Source of the DNA: Mycobacterium sp. GA-1285
Lineage (GTDB): Bacteria > Actinomycetota > Actinomycetes > Mycobacteriales > Mycobacteriaceae
Direction: 5' to 3'
Length of the DNA: 64,000 bases
NCBI RefSeq assembly: GCF_001499905.1
Contig: NZ_LQIS01000053.1
Span: forward strand, 1 to 64,000
The notes under the pieces are model-generated. The model was not told where the DNA came from and made no database searches. It saw nothing but the letters and a program-made list of their open reading frames with translations. The position numbers and the translations under genes were made by a program. This document shows, piece by piece, positions 16,599 through 25,355 of the stretch (positions are counted from its first letter, which is position 1; the number at the start of each line of letters is the position of its first letter).

Positions 16599-17426
16599 AT
16601 GCAGTTCGAAGGCAAGGTCGCGTTCATCACCGGTGCCGCGCGGGGCCAGGGCCGGGCGCACGCCGTCCGGTTCGCCGAGGAGGGCGCCGACATCGTCGCC
16701 GTCGACCTGTGCGAGCAGATCGACAGCGTCGCCTATCCCATGGCCACTCCCGAGGATCTCGAGGAAACCGTCAACCTGGTCGAGAAGACGGGCCGCAGGA
16801 TCATCGCCGAACGCGGCGACGTCCGCGACCTGGAGCGGCTGCAGGAGATCGCTGCCAAGGGGGCTGCGGAGCTCGGCCGCATCGACTTCGTGCTCGCCAA
16901 TGCGGGGATCCTGCCCGCCGCCGGACAGCAGGGACGCGAGATCTCTGCGTTCGTCGACGCGGTGAACGTCATGCTCAACGGCGTCTACTACACGATCACC
17001 GCGACGCTGCCGGCCCTGCTCGCCCACGGCGACGGCGGCGCGATCGTGATCACCAGTTCCGCGGCCGCGTTCAAGCCCGTCACCGTCGACTTCGGCACGA
17101 TGAATCACGGCGCGGCCGGATACACGGTCGCCAAGCACGGTGTCATCGGTGTGATGCGGCACTTCGCACGGGCGTTGGCGGAGAAGAACATTCGCGTCAA
17201 CTCCGTCCACCCCGGCGGGGTGGCCACCCCGATGATCTACAACGAGGCGTTGGCCGAATGGTCGGGGGAGCATCCGGCGTTCAGCGCCTCCCAGCAGCCG
17301 CTGCTCAACGTCCCACCGGTCGAGCCGGAGGCGATCAGCGACGCGATGGTGTACCTGTGCGGCGCATCCGGCAGATACCTGACCGGGGTGGCGCTGCCCG
17401 TCGACGGGGGCCAGATCATCAAGTGA
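16599..17426 (+). CDS. Mycofactocin-coupled SDR-family oxidoreductase
   Basis: This 275-residue SDR has ITGAARGQGRAHAVRFAEEG near the N-terminus, the long insertion with YPMATPEDLEETVNLVE, NAG near residue 98, SSAAAF, and YTVAK as the catalytic Tyr-Lys. The GQGRAHAV motif plus the MATPEDL insertion mark the mycofactocin-associated group, which holds NAD non-exchangeably and hands electrons to mycofactocin. The ATG at 16599 has GAAGG just upstream. An ATG at 16566 is possible. Its 3' end overlaps the convergent photolyase gene by eight bases. The alcohol substrate is unknown. Confidence 0.88.
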   Translation: MQFEGKVAFITGAARGQGRAHAVRFAEEGADIVAVDLCEQIDSVAYPMATPEDLEETVNLVEKTGRRIIAERGDVRDLERLQEIAAKGAAELGRIDFVLANAGILPAAGQQGREISAFVDAVNVMLNGVYYTITATLPALLAHGDGGAIVITSSAAAFKPVTVDFGTMNHGAAGYTVAKHGVIGVMRHFARALAEKNIRVNSVHPGGVATPMIYNEALAEWSGEHPAFSASQQPLLNVPPVEPEAISDAMVYLCGASGRYLTGVALPVDGGQIIK

Positions 17427-18711
17427 TCTCGGCGTAGCGCCGCAGCGCCTCCTTGCGTTCGGCGGCGTGGTCGACGATCGGCGCCGGGTAGCTGTCGTCG
17501 TCGACGTCGGGCACCCAGCGCCGCACGTAACTGCCGTCGGGATCGAACTTCTCGCCCTGTGTGACCGGATTGAAGACGCGGAAGAACGGCGCGGCGTCCG
17601 TCCCGGTGCCCGCGACCCACTGCCAGCCGTGCTGGTTGTTGGCCATGTCGCCGTCGACCAGCTGCTCGAGGAACCAGCGCGCGCCCCACTGCCACGGCAG
17701 GTGCAGGTCCTTGACGAGGAAGGAGGCGACGATCATGCGGACGCGGTTGTGCATCCAGCCGGTCTCGGCGAGCTGTCTCATGCCGGCGTCGACAATGGGA
17801 TAGCCCGTCCTGCCAGCTTTCCATGCCTCGAACCGCTCGTGCGCGTCGGGGCCGTCGTCGTGTTTCATCCCGTCGAACGACGGGTTGAAGTTCCACCAGA
17901 GGCTGCGCGGCCATTCGTGGAGCACCGCGGCGTAGAAGTCGCGAAATGCCAACTCCCGCAGGTATGCCTGCGCTCCCCGGCCTCGGCCGAGGTCGGCGGC
18001 CATGGTCCGCGGATGGATGGTGCCGAACTTCAGGTGCGCCGACATGCGGCTGGTGCCCTCGAGATCGGGACGGTTGCGGTCGTCGGCATAGGTGCGCAGT
18101 CCGTTGGCAACGAACGACTTCCACTGCGTGCGGGCCCCCGTCTCGCCCGCCGGCAGGTCGAGGTCGGCCTCGGCATCGGGGATGTCCACCGAGCCGGGCA
18201 CATCGGACGGGTCGAGCCAATGCGCCGATTCCGGGTCCGACGTGGCGGGTGCACGCCAGCCGTGTTCGCGCCAGGCCCGGTGAAACGGTGTGAACACCTT
18301 GTACGGGCTGCCGTCGGGTTTGGTCACCCGGCCGGGAGAGACGAGGTACGGCGAGCCGGACGCTTCGAGGGGGATGTCGCCCAGAGCGGCCTGCACGGCC
18401 TCGTCACGTCGACGTCCGAACGGCGCATAGTCCGCCGAGATGTGCACCGCGGAAGCACCGATTGCCTTGGCGACAGCGGGTATTCGCTTGTCGGGCCGGC
18501 CTCGCGTGACGAACAGCTTGCCGCCGAGGCCGTCCCGCAGATCACGCAGCGCGTCGTAGAGGTACTGCAGTCGTCTGCCGCCCGCCGATCTTTCGAGCCG
18601 GGGGTCGAGCACGTAGCAGGCGAGCACCTCGTCGCCGCCGGCGGCCGCAGCCAGTAGCGACGGCAGATCGTGCAGCCGCAAATCGCGACGAAACCACAAC
18701 AATGTGGGCAT
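17419..18711 (-). CDS. phr: Deoxyribodipyrimidine photolyase
   Basis: This 430-residue photolyase has an N-terminal LLWFRRDLRLHD antenna-binding segment. A C-terminal FAD domain contains KFGTIHPR, RELAFRDFY, GYPIVDAGMRQL, WMHNRVRMI and the FNPVTQGEKFDPDGSYVRRW run. It repairs UV-induced cyclobutane pyrimidine dimers using light and reduced FAD. Length matches class I CPD photolyases. It is divergent from an LLM gene across about 40 bp. The name phr is the usual one, but a cryptochrome-like role cannot be excluded by sequence alone. Confidence 0.92.
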   Translation of the reverse strand: MPTLLWFRRDLRLHDLPSLLAAAAGGDEVLACYVLDPRLERSAGGRRLQYLYDALRDLRDGLGGKLFVTRGRPDKRIPAVAKAIGASAVHISADYAPFGRRRDEAVQAALGDIPLEASGSPYLVSPGRVTKPDGSPYKVFTPFHRAWREHGWRAPATSDPESAHWLDPSDVPGSVDIPDAEADLDLPAGETGARTQWKSFVANGLRTYADDRNRPDLEGTSRMSAHLKFGTIHPRTMAADLGRGRGAQAYLRELAFRDFYAAVLHEWPRSLWWNFNPSFDGMKHDDGPDAHERFEAWKAGRTGYPIVDAGMRQLAETGWMHNRVRMIVASFLVKDLHLPWQWGARWFLEQLVDGDMANNQHGWQWVAGTGTDAAPFFRVFNPVTQGEKFDPDGSYVRRWVPDVDDDSYPAPIVDHAAERKEALRRYAEIT

Positions 18712-18750
18712 GGCATTGATGCTGCCCCCATTTCGCGATAGAGAAACAGG

Positions 18751-19623
18751 ATGGAGTTCTGGTCGGGCACCGCGTTCATGAAAACGTCAGAGATTCTCGG
18801 GCTCGCGCGCGCCTTCGACGACGCCGGCTTCGACGGGATGGTGTGCTCGGACCACATGATCTATCCCCGCGAACTCAAGTCGCCGTATCCGGATTCGCCG
18901 ACCGGCAAGCCGATGTGGTCTCCCGAGACAGCCTGGCCGGACTGCTGGGTGCAGATCGGTGCGATGGCCGCGGTGACGACCCGGCTGCGGTTCTCCAACG
19001 CCGTGTACATCGCGCCGGCCCGTCCGCTGCTGGAGGTGGCCAAGCTGGTCGCGACGGCGTCGGTGCTGTCCGACGGCCGGGTGTCGCTGGCCGCGGGCGT
19101 CGGGTGGATGCGCGAGGAATACGAGTTGATGGGCCAGGATTTCGGCACCCGCGGCAAGCGGCTTGACGAGATGATCCCCGCCTTGCGTGAACTGTGGCGC
19201 GGCGGTTGGGTGTCGTGGAGCGGCGAGTACTACCAGGTGCCGGAGATGATGATCGAACCCCATCCGGTCGCTCCGGTGCCGATCCTGTGCGGAGGTGAGT
19301 CCGAGGCCGCCCTGCGCCGCGCCGCGCGGCTGTGTGACGGCTGGGTGGGCTACGCCTACCGGTGGGACGATGCCGTGGGCTACGCGCAGCGGTTGCGCGC
19401 GCTGCTGCGTGAATACGGCCGTGAGAACGAACGCTTCGACATCATGCTGGCGCTGCTCGAGCCGCCGTCTCCGGACCTGTACAAGCGGGCCGAGGACGTC
19501 GGCATCACCGCGGTGATGTGCAGTCCGTGGATGGGTATGGACTCCGAACCCGTTGGGGTGCAGTGGTATCGGGAGCCGATCGAGCGGTTCGCCGAGAACG
19601 TCATCGCCAAGGTGCGCCGATGA
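18751..19623 (+). CDS. LLM-class F420-dependent oxidoreductase
   Basis: This 290-residue luciferase-like enzyme has GMVCSDHMIYP near residue 29, GRVSLAAGVGWMREEYELMG near 109 and VPILCGGESEAALRRAARLCDGW near 172. This is the TIGR03619-like layout. It is the third such gene in the window. Its TGA overlaps the ATG of the next gene, a SnoaL-like protein, so the two are translated together and probably act on the same compound. The substrate is not identifiable. Confidence 0.87.
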   Translation: MEFWSGTAFMKTSEILGLARAFDDAGFDGMVCSDHMIYPRELKSPYPDSPTGKPMWSPETAWPDCWVQIGAMAAVTTRLRFSNAVYIAPARPLLEVAKLVATASVLSDGRVSLAAGVGWMREEYELMGQDFGTRGKRLDEMIPALRELWRGGWVSWSGEYYQVPEMMIEPHPVAPVPILCGGESEAALRRAARLCDGWVGYAYRWDDAVGYAQRLRALLREYGRENERFDIMLALLEPPSPDLYKRAEDVGITAVMCSPWMGMDSEPVGVQWYREPIERFAENVIAKVRR

Positions 19624-20027
19624 GCTTCTCCGCCGACGAGATCCGCGACTTGGTGGAATCCCTCTACACGTCGATCGACCGGCGGGACTGGGCCACGGTG
19701 GAGACGCTGGTCTCGCCCCGGTTGGTCGCCGAGGTCGCAGGCTCGCCCCCGATGGCGTGGCAGGAGTGGCGGACGCATCTGGAGGAGTTCACCCGCGCGT
19801 TCCCCGACGGCCGGCATGTGATCGAGGAGGTGCTCGTCGACGGGTCGCACGGCATCACACGATTCAGGTTCACCGGCACCCACGACGGCGAATTCCGCGG
19901 GATCGCGCCCACCGGAACCCGGGTGGCGGTCACCGGGATTCACATCGACCGCTTCCAAGGGGACATGCTGGTCGCGCACCGCGGCCAACTCGATCTCCAC
20001 GGATTGCTGCAACAACTCGGCGAATAG
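19620..20027 (+). CDS. SnoaL/NTF2-like protein
   Basis: This 135-residue protein fits the SnoaL/ester-cyclase type of the NTF2-like fold. It has an N-terminal helix pair (EIRDLVESLYTSIDRRDW), then WQEWRTHLEEFTRAFPDGRH, RFRFTGTHDGEF, and the typical GIAPTGTRVAVTGIHIDRF strands. Members are hydratases, isomerases or cyclases. It overlaps the preceding oxidoreductase by four bases, making a two-gene operon that ends in a 12-bp hairpin. The function is inferred from fold only. Confidence 0.82.
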   Translation: MSFSADEIRDLVESLYTSIDRRDWATVETLVSPRLVAEVAGSPPMAWQEWRTHLEEFTRAFPDGRHVIEEVLVDGSHGITRFRFTGTHDGEFRGIAPTGTRVAVTGIHIDRFQGDMLVAHRGQLDLHGLLQQLGE

Positions 20028-20039
20028 AACCGCACAGGG

Positions 20040-20077
20040 GAGGGCAGCCCGGCATGGGGGATGCGCGGGCTGCCCTC
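20040..20077. terminator. Bidirectional hairpin terminator
   Basis: GAGGGCAGCCCG at 20040-20051 and CGGGCTGCCCTC at 20066-20077 form a perfect 12-bp stem with a 14-base loop. It lies between the convergent SnoaL-like and fasciclin genes. Confidence 0.7.
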
Positions 20078-20096
20078 CGATTCGGGTGTAGACCGG

Positions 20097-20675
20097 TCAG
20101 TTCGGCGGCATGAGCACCGAGTCGATGAGGTAGACGGTCGCGTTGGCCGTCTGCACCCCACCGCACACCACCGAGGCGTCATTGACCTGAAGGTCGGTCC
20201 CGTGGCCGGTGACGGTGACGTCGGCGCCCTGCACGGTCTTGTGCGTGCCGACGACCTGTGCGGGGCCGGCCTGTCCAGGCACCACGTGGTAGGTCAGGAT
20301 GCTCGTCAGCAGCTCGGAGTCGGTCTTGAGCGTCTCGATGGTGGCCGGGTCGATCTTGGCGAACGCCTCGTCGGTCGGCGCGAAGACCGTGAACTGGCCG
20401 CCGTTGAGGGTGTCGACGAGGTTCACCTGCGGATTGAGTTGTCCGGAAAGGGCTTTCGTCAGCGTGGTCAGCATCGGGTTGTTGGCTGCCGCCACCGCGA
20501 CGGGATCCTGGGCCATGCCCATCACGGACCCTGGGCCGATCGGCACCTGCTGGGCGTAGGCGGCGCAACCGGGTCCGACCATTTCGGCCTGCGCCGTTGT
20601 GGTTGTGGCCAGCATCAGGCCGGTGGCTCCCAACGCGGCCAGCCCTGCGCCGGCCAATCTCTTCTTGGCGTTCAT
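20097..20675 (-). CDS. Secreted fasciclin-domain protein (MPT70-like)
   Basis: This 192-residue protein has a cleavable signal peptide (MNAKKRLAGAGLAALGATGL, then a hydrophobic stretch ending TAQA-E) and no lipobox. It carries a single FAS1 domain with GGQFTVFAPTDEAFAKIDP and YHVVPGQ motifs, and two cysteines that can form the MPT70-type disulfide. MPT70/MPT83 proteins are exported antigens with a likely adhesion role. The ATG at 20675 has GGAG upstream. The neighbouring lipoprotein gene is nearly identical in the domain, so a tandem duplication is likely. Unlike the recalled M. tuberculosis locus there is no dipZ-like gene between them. Confidence 0.88.
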   Translation of the reverse strand: MNAKKRLAGAGLAALGATGLMLATTTTAQAEMVGPGCAAYAQQVPIGPGSVMGMAQDPVAVAAANNPMLTTLTKALSGQLNPQVNLVDTLNGGQFTVFAPTDEAFAKIDPATIETLKTDSELLTSILTYHVVPGQAGPAQVVGTHKTVQGADVTVTGHGTDLQVNDASVVCGGVQTANATVYLIDSVLMPPN

Positions 20676-20770
20676 CACTCGTACTCCATTCGGGGACGGG
20701 ACGGCTTGTGCCGCCGGATTGTTCTGCACTCTTGATTCGGTGCCGACGACGTGTCGGATGGGTGGGCGGC

Positions 20771-20801
20771 GGGCCCGGAACCCGCTTGTGATTCCGGGCC
20801 C
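20771..20801 (-). terminator. Hairpin between the two fasciclin genes
   Basis: GGGCCCGGAA at 20771-20780 pairs perfectly with TTCCGGGCCC at 20792-20801 across an 11-base loop. It lies just past the stop of the lipoprotein gene, which reads leftwards, so it probably ends that transcript. Confidence 0.65.
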
Positions 20802-20815
20802 TCCGCGGGGCGCGC

Positions 20816-21484
20816 CTAGGAGGCCGCCGGGGGCATCAGGACGGTGTCGATCATGTAGACCGTCGCGTTGGCGGTGCGGACTCCGCCGCACACCAGACCG
20901 GCGTCATTGACCTTCAGGTTGTCGCCCTCGCCGGTCACCGTGACGTTCGCGCCTTGCACGGTCTTGTGGTCACCGGCGACCTGCGCCGGGCTCGCCTGCC
21001 CCGGCACCACGTGGTAGGTCAGGATGCTGGTCAGCAGCTCGGAGTCGGTCTTGAGCGTCTCGATGGTCGCCGGGTCGATCTTGGCGAACGCGTCGTCGGT
21101 CGGCGCGAAGACGGTGAACTCACCGCCGTTCAACGTGTCGACGAGATCGACGTTCGGGTTGAGCTGCCCCGAGAGCGCCTGCGTCAGCGTCTTGAGCATC
21201 GGGTTGTTCGATGCGGCAACGGTCACGGGATCCTGGGCCATCCCGGCGACCGATCCGGGGCCTGACGGGACCTGCGAGGCATACGCGGCACAACCGGCGC
21301 CCACCAGGTTCCCGGCCGGCTCCATGGTCCGCTCCATCGGGGCGGGTGCGACGCTGGTCGAACTGGACTCGGCTCCCGCCATGGGCGTCGCGGTCGTGGC
21401 GTCGTTAGAACACGCCGAGAGGGTCAGGATCGCGGCCGCGGCCACACCTGCCGCGGTCGCCGTCTTACGGAACTCGATCTTCAT
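20816..21484 (-). CDS. Fasciclin-domain lipoprotein (MPT83-like)
   Basis: This 222-residue protein has a signal peptide with lipobox LSAC (lipidated Cys25). A Ser/Thr/Ala-rich linker, possibly glycosylated, runs to about residue 58, followed by one FAS1 domain. That domain is close to the one in the next gene, with the same ALSGQLNP segment and the same TIETLKTDSELLTSILTYHV run. It is the membrane-anchored partner of the secreted copy, as MPT83 is to MPT70. It is transcribed leftwards, upstream of the secreted copy, with a hairpin between them. It diverges from dxr. Confidence 0.9.
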   Translation of the reverse strand: MKIEFRKTATAAGVAAAAILTLSACSNDATTATPMAGAESSSTSVAPAPMERTMEPAGNLVGAGCAAYASQVPSGPGSVAGMAQDPVTVAASNNPMLKTLTQALSGQLNPNVDLVDTLNGGEFTVFAPTDDAFAKIDPATIETLKTDSELLTSILTYHVVPGQASPAQVAGDHKTVQGANVTVTGEGDNLKVNDAGLVCGGVRTANATVYMIDTVLMPPAAS

Positions 21485-21639
21485 GCGCTGCTCCCTTGTC
21501 GTGGACGGGTCGGTGCCCGTCCCTGTGTCGTGACATCAGGAATTCGGATCGGTGCCGGACCCGGATGGATCGCGTCAGATTCGCGTCACATTTCGACGGC
21601 CGGTGAGCGCGCGCTCGCCGGCCCGGCACCGGAAGGCGG

Positions 21640-21645
21640 CACAAT
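21640..21645 (+). promoter_or_regulatory. Probable -10 box of dxr (leaderless)
   Basis: CACAAT ends six bases before the GTG start at 21652, so transcription would begin at the start codon. The box is a weak match to TANNNT. Confidence 0.35.
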
Positions 21646-21651
21646 GGTTCG

Positions 21652-22848
21652 GTGAGTACTTCCGGTGGAGCGCGGCGCAGCGACGGGGCCGCGCGTCCGC
21701 GACGCGTGCTGATCCTCGGCAGCACCGGGTCGATCGGAACGCAGGCGCTCGACGTCATCGCCGCCAACCCCGACCGCTTCGAGGTCGTCGGCCTGGCCGC
21801 AGGCGGCGGTAATCCGGACTTGCTCGCGCGGCAGTGCGCCGCAACGGGTGTGACGAACATCGCCGTCGCCGACGAGGCTGCCGCCGCTCGCGTCGGCGAC
21901 GTCACATACGCAGGAACCGACGCCGTCACCAGGCTCGTCGAGAACACCGAGGCCGACGTGGTGCTCAACGCGCTTGTCGGTGCGTTGGGGCTCGAACCGA
22001 CACTGGCCGCGCTCAACACCGGCGCCCGCCTGGCGCTGGCGAACAAGGAGTCGCTGGTCGCCGGCGGTCCGCTGGTGCTCAAGGCGGCTGGACCAGGCCA
22101 GATCGTGCCCGTCGACTCCGAACACTCGGCGATGGCGCAGTGTCTTCGGGGAGGCACCCCGGACGAGGTCGCCAAGATCGTGCTGACCGCCTCGGGCGGC
22201 CCCTTCCGCGGGTGGAGCGCCGAGCGACTGGAGTCGGCCACCCCGAAAGAGGCCGGTGCCCACCCGACCTGGTCGATGGGGCCGATGAACACGCTCAACT
22301 CGGCGTCGCTGGTCAACAAGGGGCTGGAGCTGATCGAGACGCACCTACTGTTCGGCGTGCCCTACGACCGCATCGAGGTGGTCGTGCACCCGCAGTCGAT
22401 CGTGCACTCGATGGTCACGTTCACCGACGGTTCCACGCTGGCTCAGGCCAGTCCCCCCGATATGAAGCTGCCGATCGCGCTGGCGCTCGGCTGGCCCGAA
22501 CGGGTTCCCGCAGCGGCGCTCGCCTGCGACTTCACCACCGCGTCCACCTGGGATTTCGAGCCGCTCGACGATGAGGTGTTCCCCGCCGTGGCGCTGGCGC
22601 GCCAGGCCGGAGAAGGAGGCGGCTGCCTGACGGCGGTGTACAACGCCGCCAACGAGGAGGCGGCGGCGGCGTTCCTCGACGGGCGCATCCGCTTCCCGGC
22701 GATCGTGCGCACCATCGACGACGTGCTGCGCGCTGCCGACCAGTGGGCCGCCGAACCAGCTACCGTGGATGACGTACTTGACGCCCAGCAGTGGGCGCGT
22801 GACCGTGCCGCGCGCGCGGTCGAGCGGGAGGTAATCACCACCAGATGA
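21652..22848 (+). CDS. dxr: 1-deoxy-D-xylulose 5-phosphate reductoisomerase
   Basis: This 398-residue enzyme converts DXP to 2-C-methyl-D-erythritol 4-phosphate with NADPH, the committed step of the MEP isoprenoid pathway and the target of fosmidomycin. Visible motifs are GSTGSIG at residues 23-29 (NADPH), NKESLVAGG, PVDSEHSA (metal-binding Asp and Glu), and GPMNTLNSASLVNKGLELIE (flexible loop and metal ligands). It starts with GTG. Its end overlaps the rip1 ATG by four bases, and ispG follows, an order recalled from M. tuberculosis Rv2870c-Rv2868c. Confidence 0.96.
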   Translation: MSTSGGARRSDGAARPRRVLILGSTGSIGTQALDVIAANPDRFEVVGLAAGGGNPDLLARQCAATGVTNIAVADEAAAARVGDVTYAGTDAVTRLVENTEADVVLNALVGALGLEPTLAALNTGARLALANKESLVAGGPLVLKAAGPGQIVPVDSEHSAMAQCLRGGTPDEVAKIVLTASGGPFRGWSAERLESATPKEAGAHPTWSMGPMNTLNSASLVNKGLELIETHLLFGVPYDRIEVVVHPQSIVHSMVTFTDGSTLAQASPPDMKLPIALALGWPERVPAAALACDFTTASTWDFEPLDDEVFPAVALARQAGEGGGCLTAVYNAANEEAAAAFLDGRIRFPAIVRTIDDVLRAADQWAAEPATVDDVLDAQQWARDRAARAVEREVITTR

Positions 22849-24068
22849 TGTGGCTCACCGGTGTCGTACTGTTCGCACTGGCCATCCTGGTCTCGGTGGC
22901 CCTGCATGAATGCGGCCACATGTGGGTGGCGCGCGCCACGGGAATGAAGGTGCGTCGTTACTTCGTGGGCTTCGGTCCGACGCTGTGGGCGACCTGGCGC
23001 GCGAACAGGCTGGGCGACCGCACCGAGTACGGCGTCAAAGCTGTGCCGCTCGGCGGATTCTGCGACATCGCGGGCATGACCTCGGTGGAAGAACTCGCGC
23101 CCGACGAGCAGGACCGCGCGATGTTCAAGCAGAAGACGTGGAAGCGCGTCGCGGTGCTGGCCGCCGGCCCCGGCATGAACTTCGTCATCGGGTTGCTGCT
23201 GATCTACGGCATCGCCGTGGTGTGGGGGCTGCCCAACCTGCACGCGCCGACCACCGCGATCGTCGGCGAGACGTCGTGTGTGAAGGCCGAAGTCAGCAGG
23301 GGTCAGCTCGGCGACTGCATGGCGCCCTCACCGGCTGCGGCCGCGGGCATCCGGTCCGGGGACACGGTGGTCAAGGTCGGCGAGACGCCCGTGGCGAACT
23401 TCGATGAGATGGTCACCGCCGTTCGCGCGCTCGACGGTCCGACCCAGTTCACCGTGCAGCGCGACGGCGAGGAGTTCACCACCGTCGTCGACGTCGTTCC
23501 CGCCCAGCGTTGGGTCGCCAAGGGTGACCTCGCCGAGCCGGCTCCCGTCGGCACGGTCGGCATCACCGCGGCGCAGTTCGGGCCCACGCAATACAACGCG
23601 CTGTCGGCGGCGCCCGCGACGGTCGCGTTCACCGGCGACCTCGCCGTGGAGATCGGCAAGGCGCTGGCCAAGCTGCCGACCAAGATGGGCGCGCTGGTGC
23701 GCTCCATCGGCGGTGAGGAGCGCGACCCCGAAACCCCGATCAGCGTCGTCGGCGCCAGCATCATCGGCGGTGACGCCGTGGACCAGGGGCTGTGGGTCGC
23801 GTTCTGGTTCTTCTTGGCGCAGCTGAACTTCGTGCTCGGCGCGATCAACCTCGTACCGCTGCTGCCGTTCGACGGCGGCCACATCGCGATCGCGATCTAC
23901 GAGAAGATCCGCAACTCGATTCGGTCGGCACGCGGCAAAGTCGCCGCGGCTCCGGTCAACTACCTGCGGCTGATGCCCGCCACCTACGTCATCCTCGTCG
24001 TGGTGGCCGGCTACATGCTGTTGACGGTGACCGCCGACTTCGTCAACCCCATCAGAATCTTCCAGTGA
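22845..24068 (+). CDS. rip1: Site-2 intramembrane metalloprotease Rip1
   Basis: This 407-residue membrane protein has the zinc motif HECGH at residues 21-25 in the first membrane helix. A PDZ domain lies at about residues 120-215. The second active-site motif LLPFDGGH, with the third metal-ligand Asp, is near residue 343 and is followed by a C-terminal helix. It is the RseP/Rip1 protease that cuts anti-sigma factors and other single-pass proteins within the membrane. It is coupled to dxr by a four-base overlap, and ispG starts 15 bases downstream. Length and gene order fit Rip1. Confidence 0.95.
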   Translation: MMWLTGVVLFALAILVSVALHECGHMWVARATGMKVRRYFVGFGPTLWATWRANRLGDRTEYGVKAVPLGGFCDIAGMTSVEELAPDEQDRAMFKQKTWKRVAVLAAGPGMNFVIGLLLIYGIAVVWGLPNLHAPTTAIVGETSCVKAEVSRGQLGDCMAPSPAAAAGIRSGDTVVKVGETPVANFDEMVTAVRALDGPTQFTVQRDGEEFTTVVDVVPAQRWVAKGDLAEPAPVGTVGITAAQFGPTQYNALSAAPATVAFTGDLAVEIGKALAKLPTKMGALVRSIGGEERDPETPISVVGASIIGGDAVDQGLWVAFWFFLAQLNFVLGAINLVPLLPFDGGHIAIAIYEKIRNSIRSARGKVAAAPVNYLRLMPATYVILVVVAGYMLLTVTADFVNPIRIFQ

Positions 24069-24083
24069 GCAGTAGGAGAGTAA

Positions 24084-25301
24084 ATGGCCTCCGGCCAACA
24101 GATCGGATCTCAACAAATAGGACCTCAACAAATAGGACCTCAACAAATAGGACTGGGCATGCCGGCGCCACCGGCACCGGTTCTGGCGCCCCGCCGCAAA
24201 ACCCGCCAGTTGATGGTCGGCGATGTCGGCATCGGCAGCGATCATCCGATCGCAGTGCAGTCCATGTGCACCACCAAGACCCATGACGTCAACGCCACGT
24301 TGCAGCAGATCGCCGAGTTGACGGCGTCCGGCTGCGACATCGTGCGGGTGGCATGCCCGCGCCAGGAGGACGCCGACGCGCTGGCCGAGATCGCCAGGCA
24401 CAGCCAGATTCCCGTGATCGCCGACATCCACTTCCAACCGAAGTACATCTTCGCCGCCATCGACGCCGGCTGCGCGGCCGTGCGCGTCAACCCGGGCAAC
24501 ATCAAGGAGTTCGACGGCCGCGTCGGCGAGGTCGCCAAGGCCGCGGGCGCTGCGGGTATCCCGATCCGCATCGGCGTCAACGCCGGATCACTGGACAAAC
24601 GCTTCATGGAGAAGTACGGCAAGGCCACGCCCGAGGCGCTGGTCGAGTCCGCGCTGTGGGAGGCGTCGCTGTTCGAGGAGCACGGCTTCGGCGACATCAA
24701 AATCAGCGTCAAGCACAACGACCCCGTGGTGATGGTGGCCGCTTACGAACAGCTGGCCGCGCAATGCGACTACCCACTGCATCTCGGCGTCACCGAGGCC
24801 GGCCCGGCGTTCCAGGGCACCATCAAGTCGGCGGTCGCGTTCGGCGCGCTGCTGTCCAAGGGCATCGGCGACACCATCCGCGTCTCGCTGTCCGCGCCCC
24901 CGGCCGAAGAGGTCAAGGTCGGCAACCAGATTCTCGAATCGCTGAACCTGCGTCCGCGGTCGCTGGAGATCGTGTCGTGCCCGTCGTGTGGGCGCGCCCA
25001 GGTCGACGTCTACTCGTTGGCCAACGAGGTCACCGCCGGACTGGAGGGGATGGACGTCCCGCTGCGCGTCGCCGTGATGGGTTGTGTGGTCAACGGTCCG
25101 GGCGAGGCGCGCGAAGCCGACCTCGGGGTGGCGTCCGGAAACGGCAAGGGCCAGATCTTCGTCAAGGGTGAGGTCATCAAGACCGTCCCCGAGGCCCAGA
25201 TCGTCGAGACCCTGATCGAAGAGGCCATGCGATTGGCTTCAGAAATCAACGCAGAGCGCGGGACAGATGCGAGCGGTTCGCCGGTCGTGACCGTAAGCTG
25301 A
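24084..25301 (+). CDS. ispG: 4-hydroxy-3-methylbut-2-enyl diphosphate synthase
   Basis: This 405-residue enzyme reduces MEcPP to HMBPP using a [4Fe-4S] cluster in the MEP pathway. Cluster ligands are visible in CPSCGR (near residue 300) and CVVNGPGE (near 334). The TIM-barrel part has VADIHFQPKY and RVNPGNIKEF. The ATG at 24084 follows AGGAGAG. Residues about 9-24 are an odd extension made of a QQIGP repeat, encoded by three perfect 15-bp DNA copies with much lower GC than the rest. The conserved part begins near the LGMPAPPAP segment. The extension should be dispensable. Confidence 0.96.
   Translation: MASGQQIGSQQIGPQQIGPQQIGLGMPAPPAPVLAPRRKTRQLMVGDVGIGSDHPIAVQSMCTTKTHDVNATLQQIAELTASGCDIVRVACPRQEDADALAEIARHSQIPVIADIHFQPKYIFAAIDAGCAAVRVNPGNIKEFDGRVGEVAKAAGAAGIPIRIGVNAGSLDKRFMEKYGKATPEALVESALWEASLFEEHGFGDIKISVKHNDPVVMVAAYEQLAAQCDYPLHLGVTEAGPAFQGTIKSAVAFGALLSKGIGDTIRVSLSAPPAEEVKVGNQILESLNLRPRSLEIVSCPSCGRAQVDVYSLANEVTAGLEGMDVPLRVAVMGCVVNGPGEAREADLGVASGNGKGQIFVKGEVIKTVPEAQIVETLIEEAMRLASEINAERGTDASGSPVVTVS
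24109..24153 (+). repeat. 15-bp tandem repeat, three copies, inside ispG
   Basis: CTCAACAAATAGGAC occurs three times without mismatch (24109-24123, 24124-24138, 24139-24153). The unit keeps frame and codes for a QQIGP-like peptide. It is AT-rich against a GC-rich background. Confidence 0.9.
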
Positions 25302-25355
25302 ATGTGATCCCAAACACCGGGTCGAGCCGCCCCGGTGTCGTTAGAAAGAGATCCC

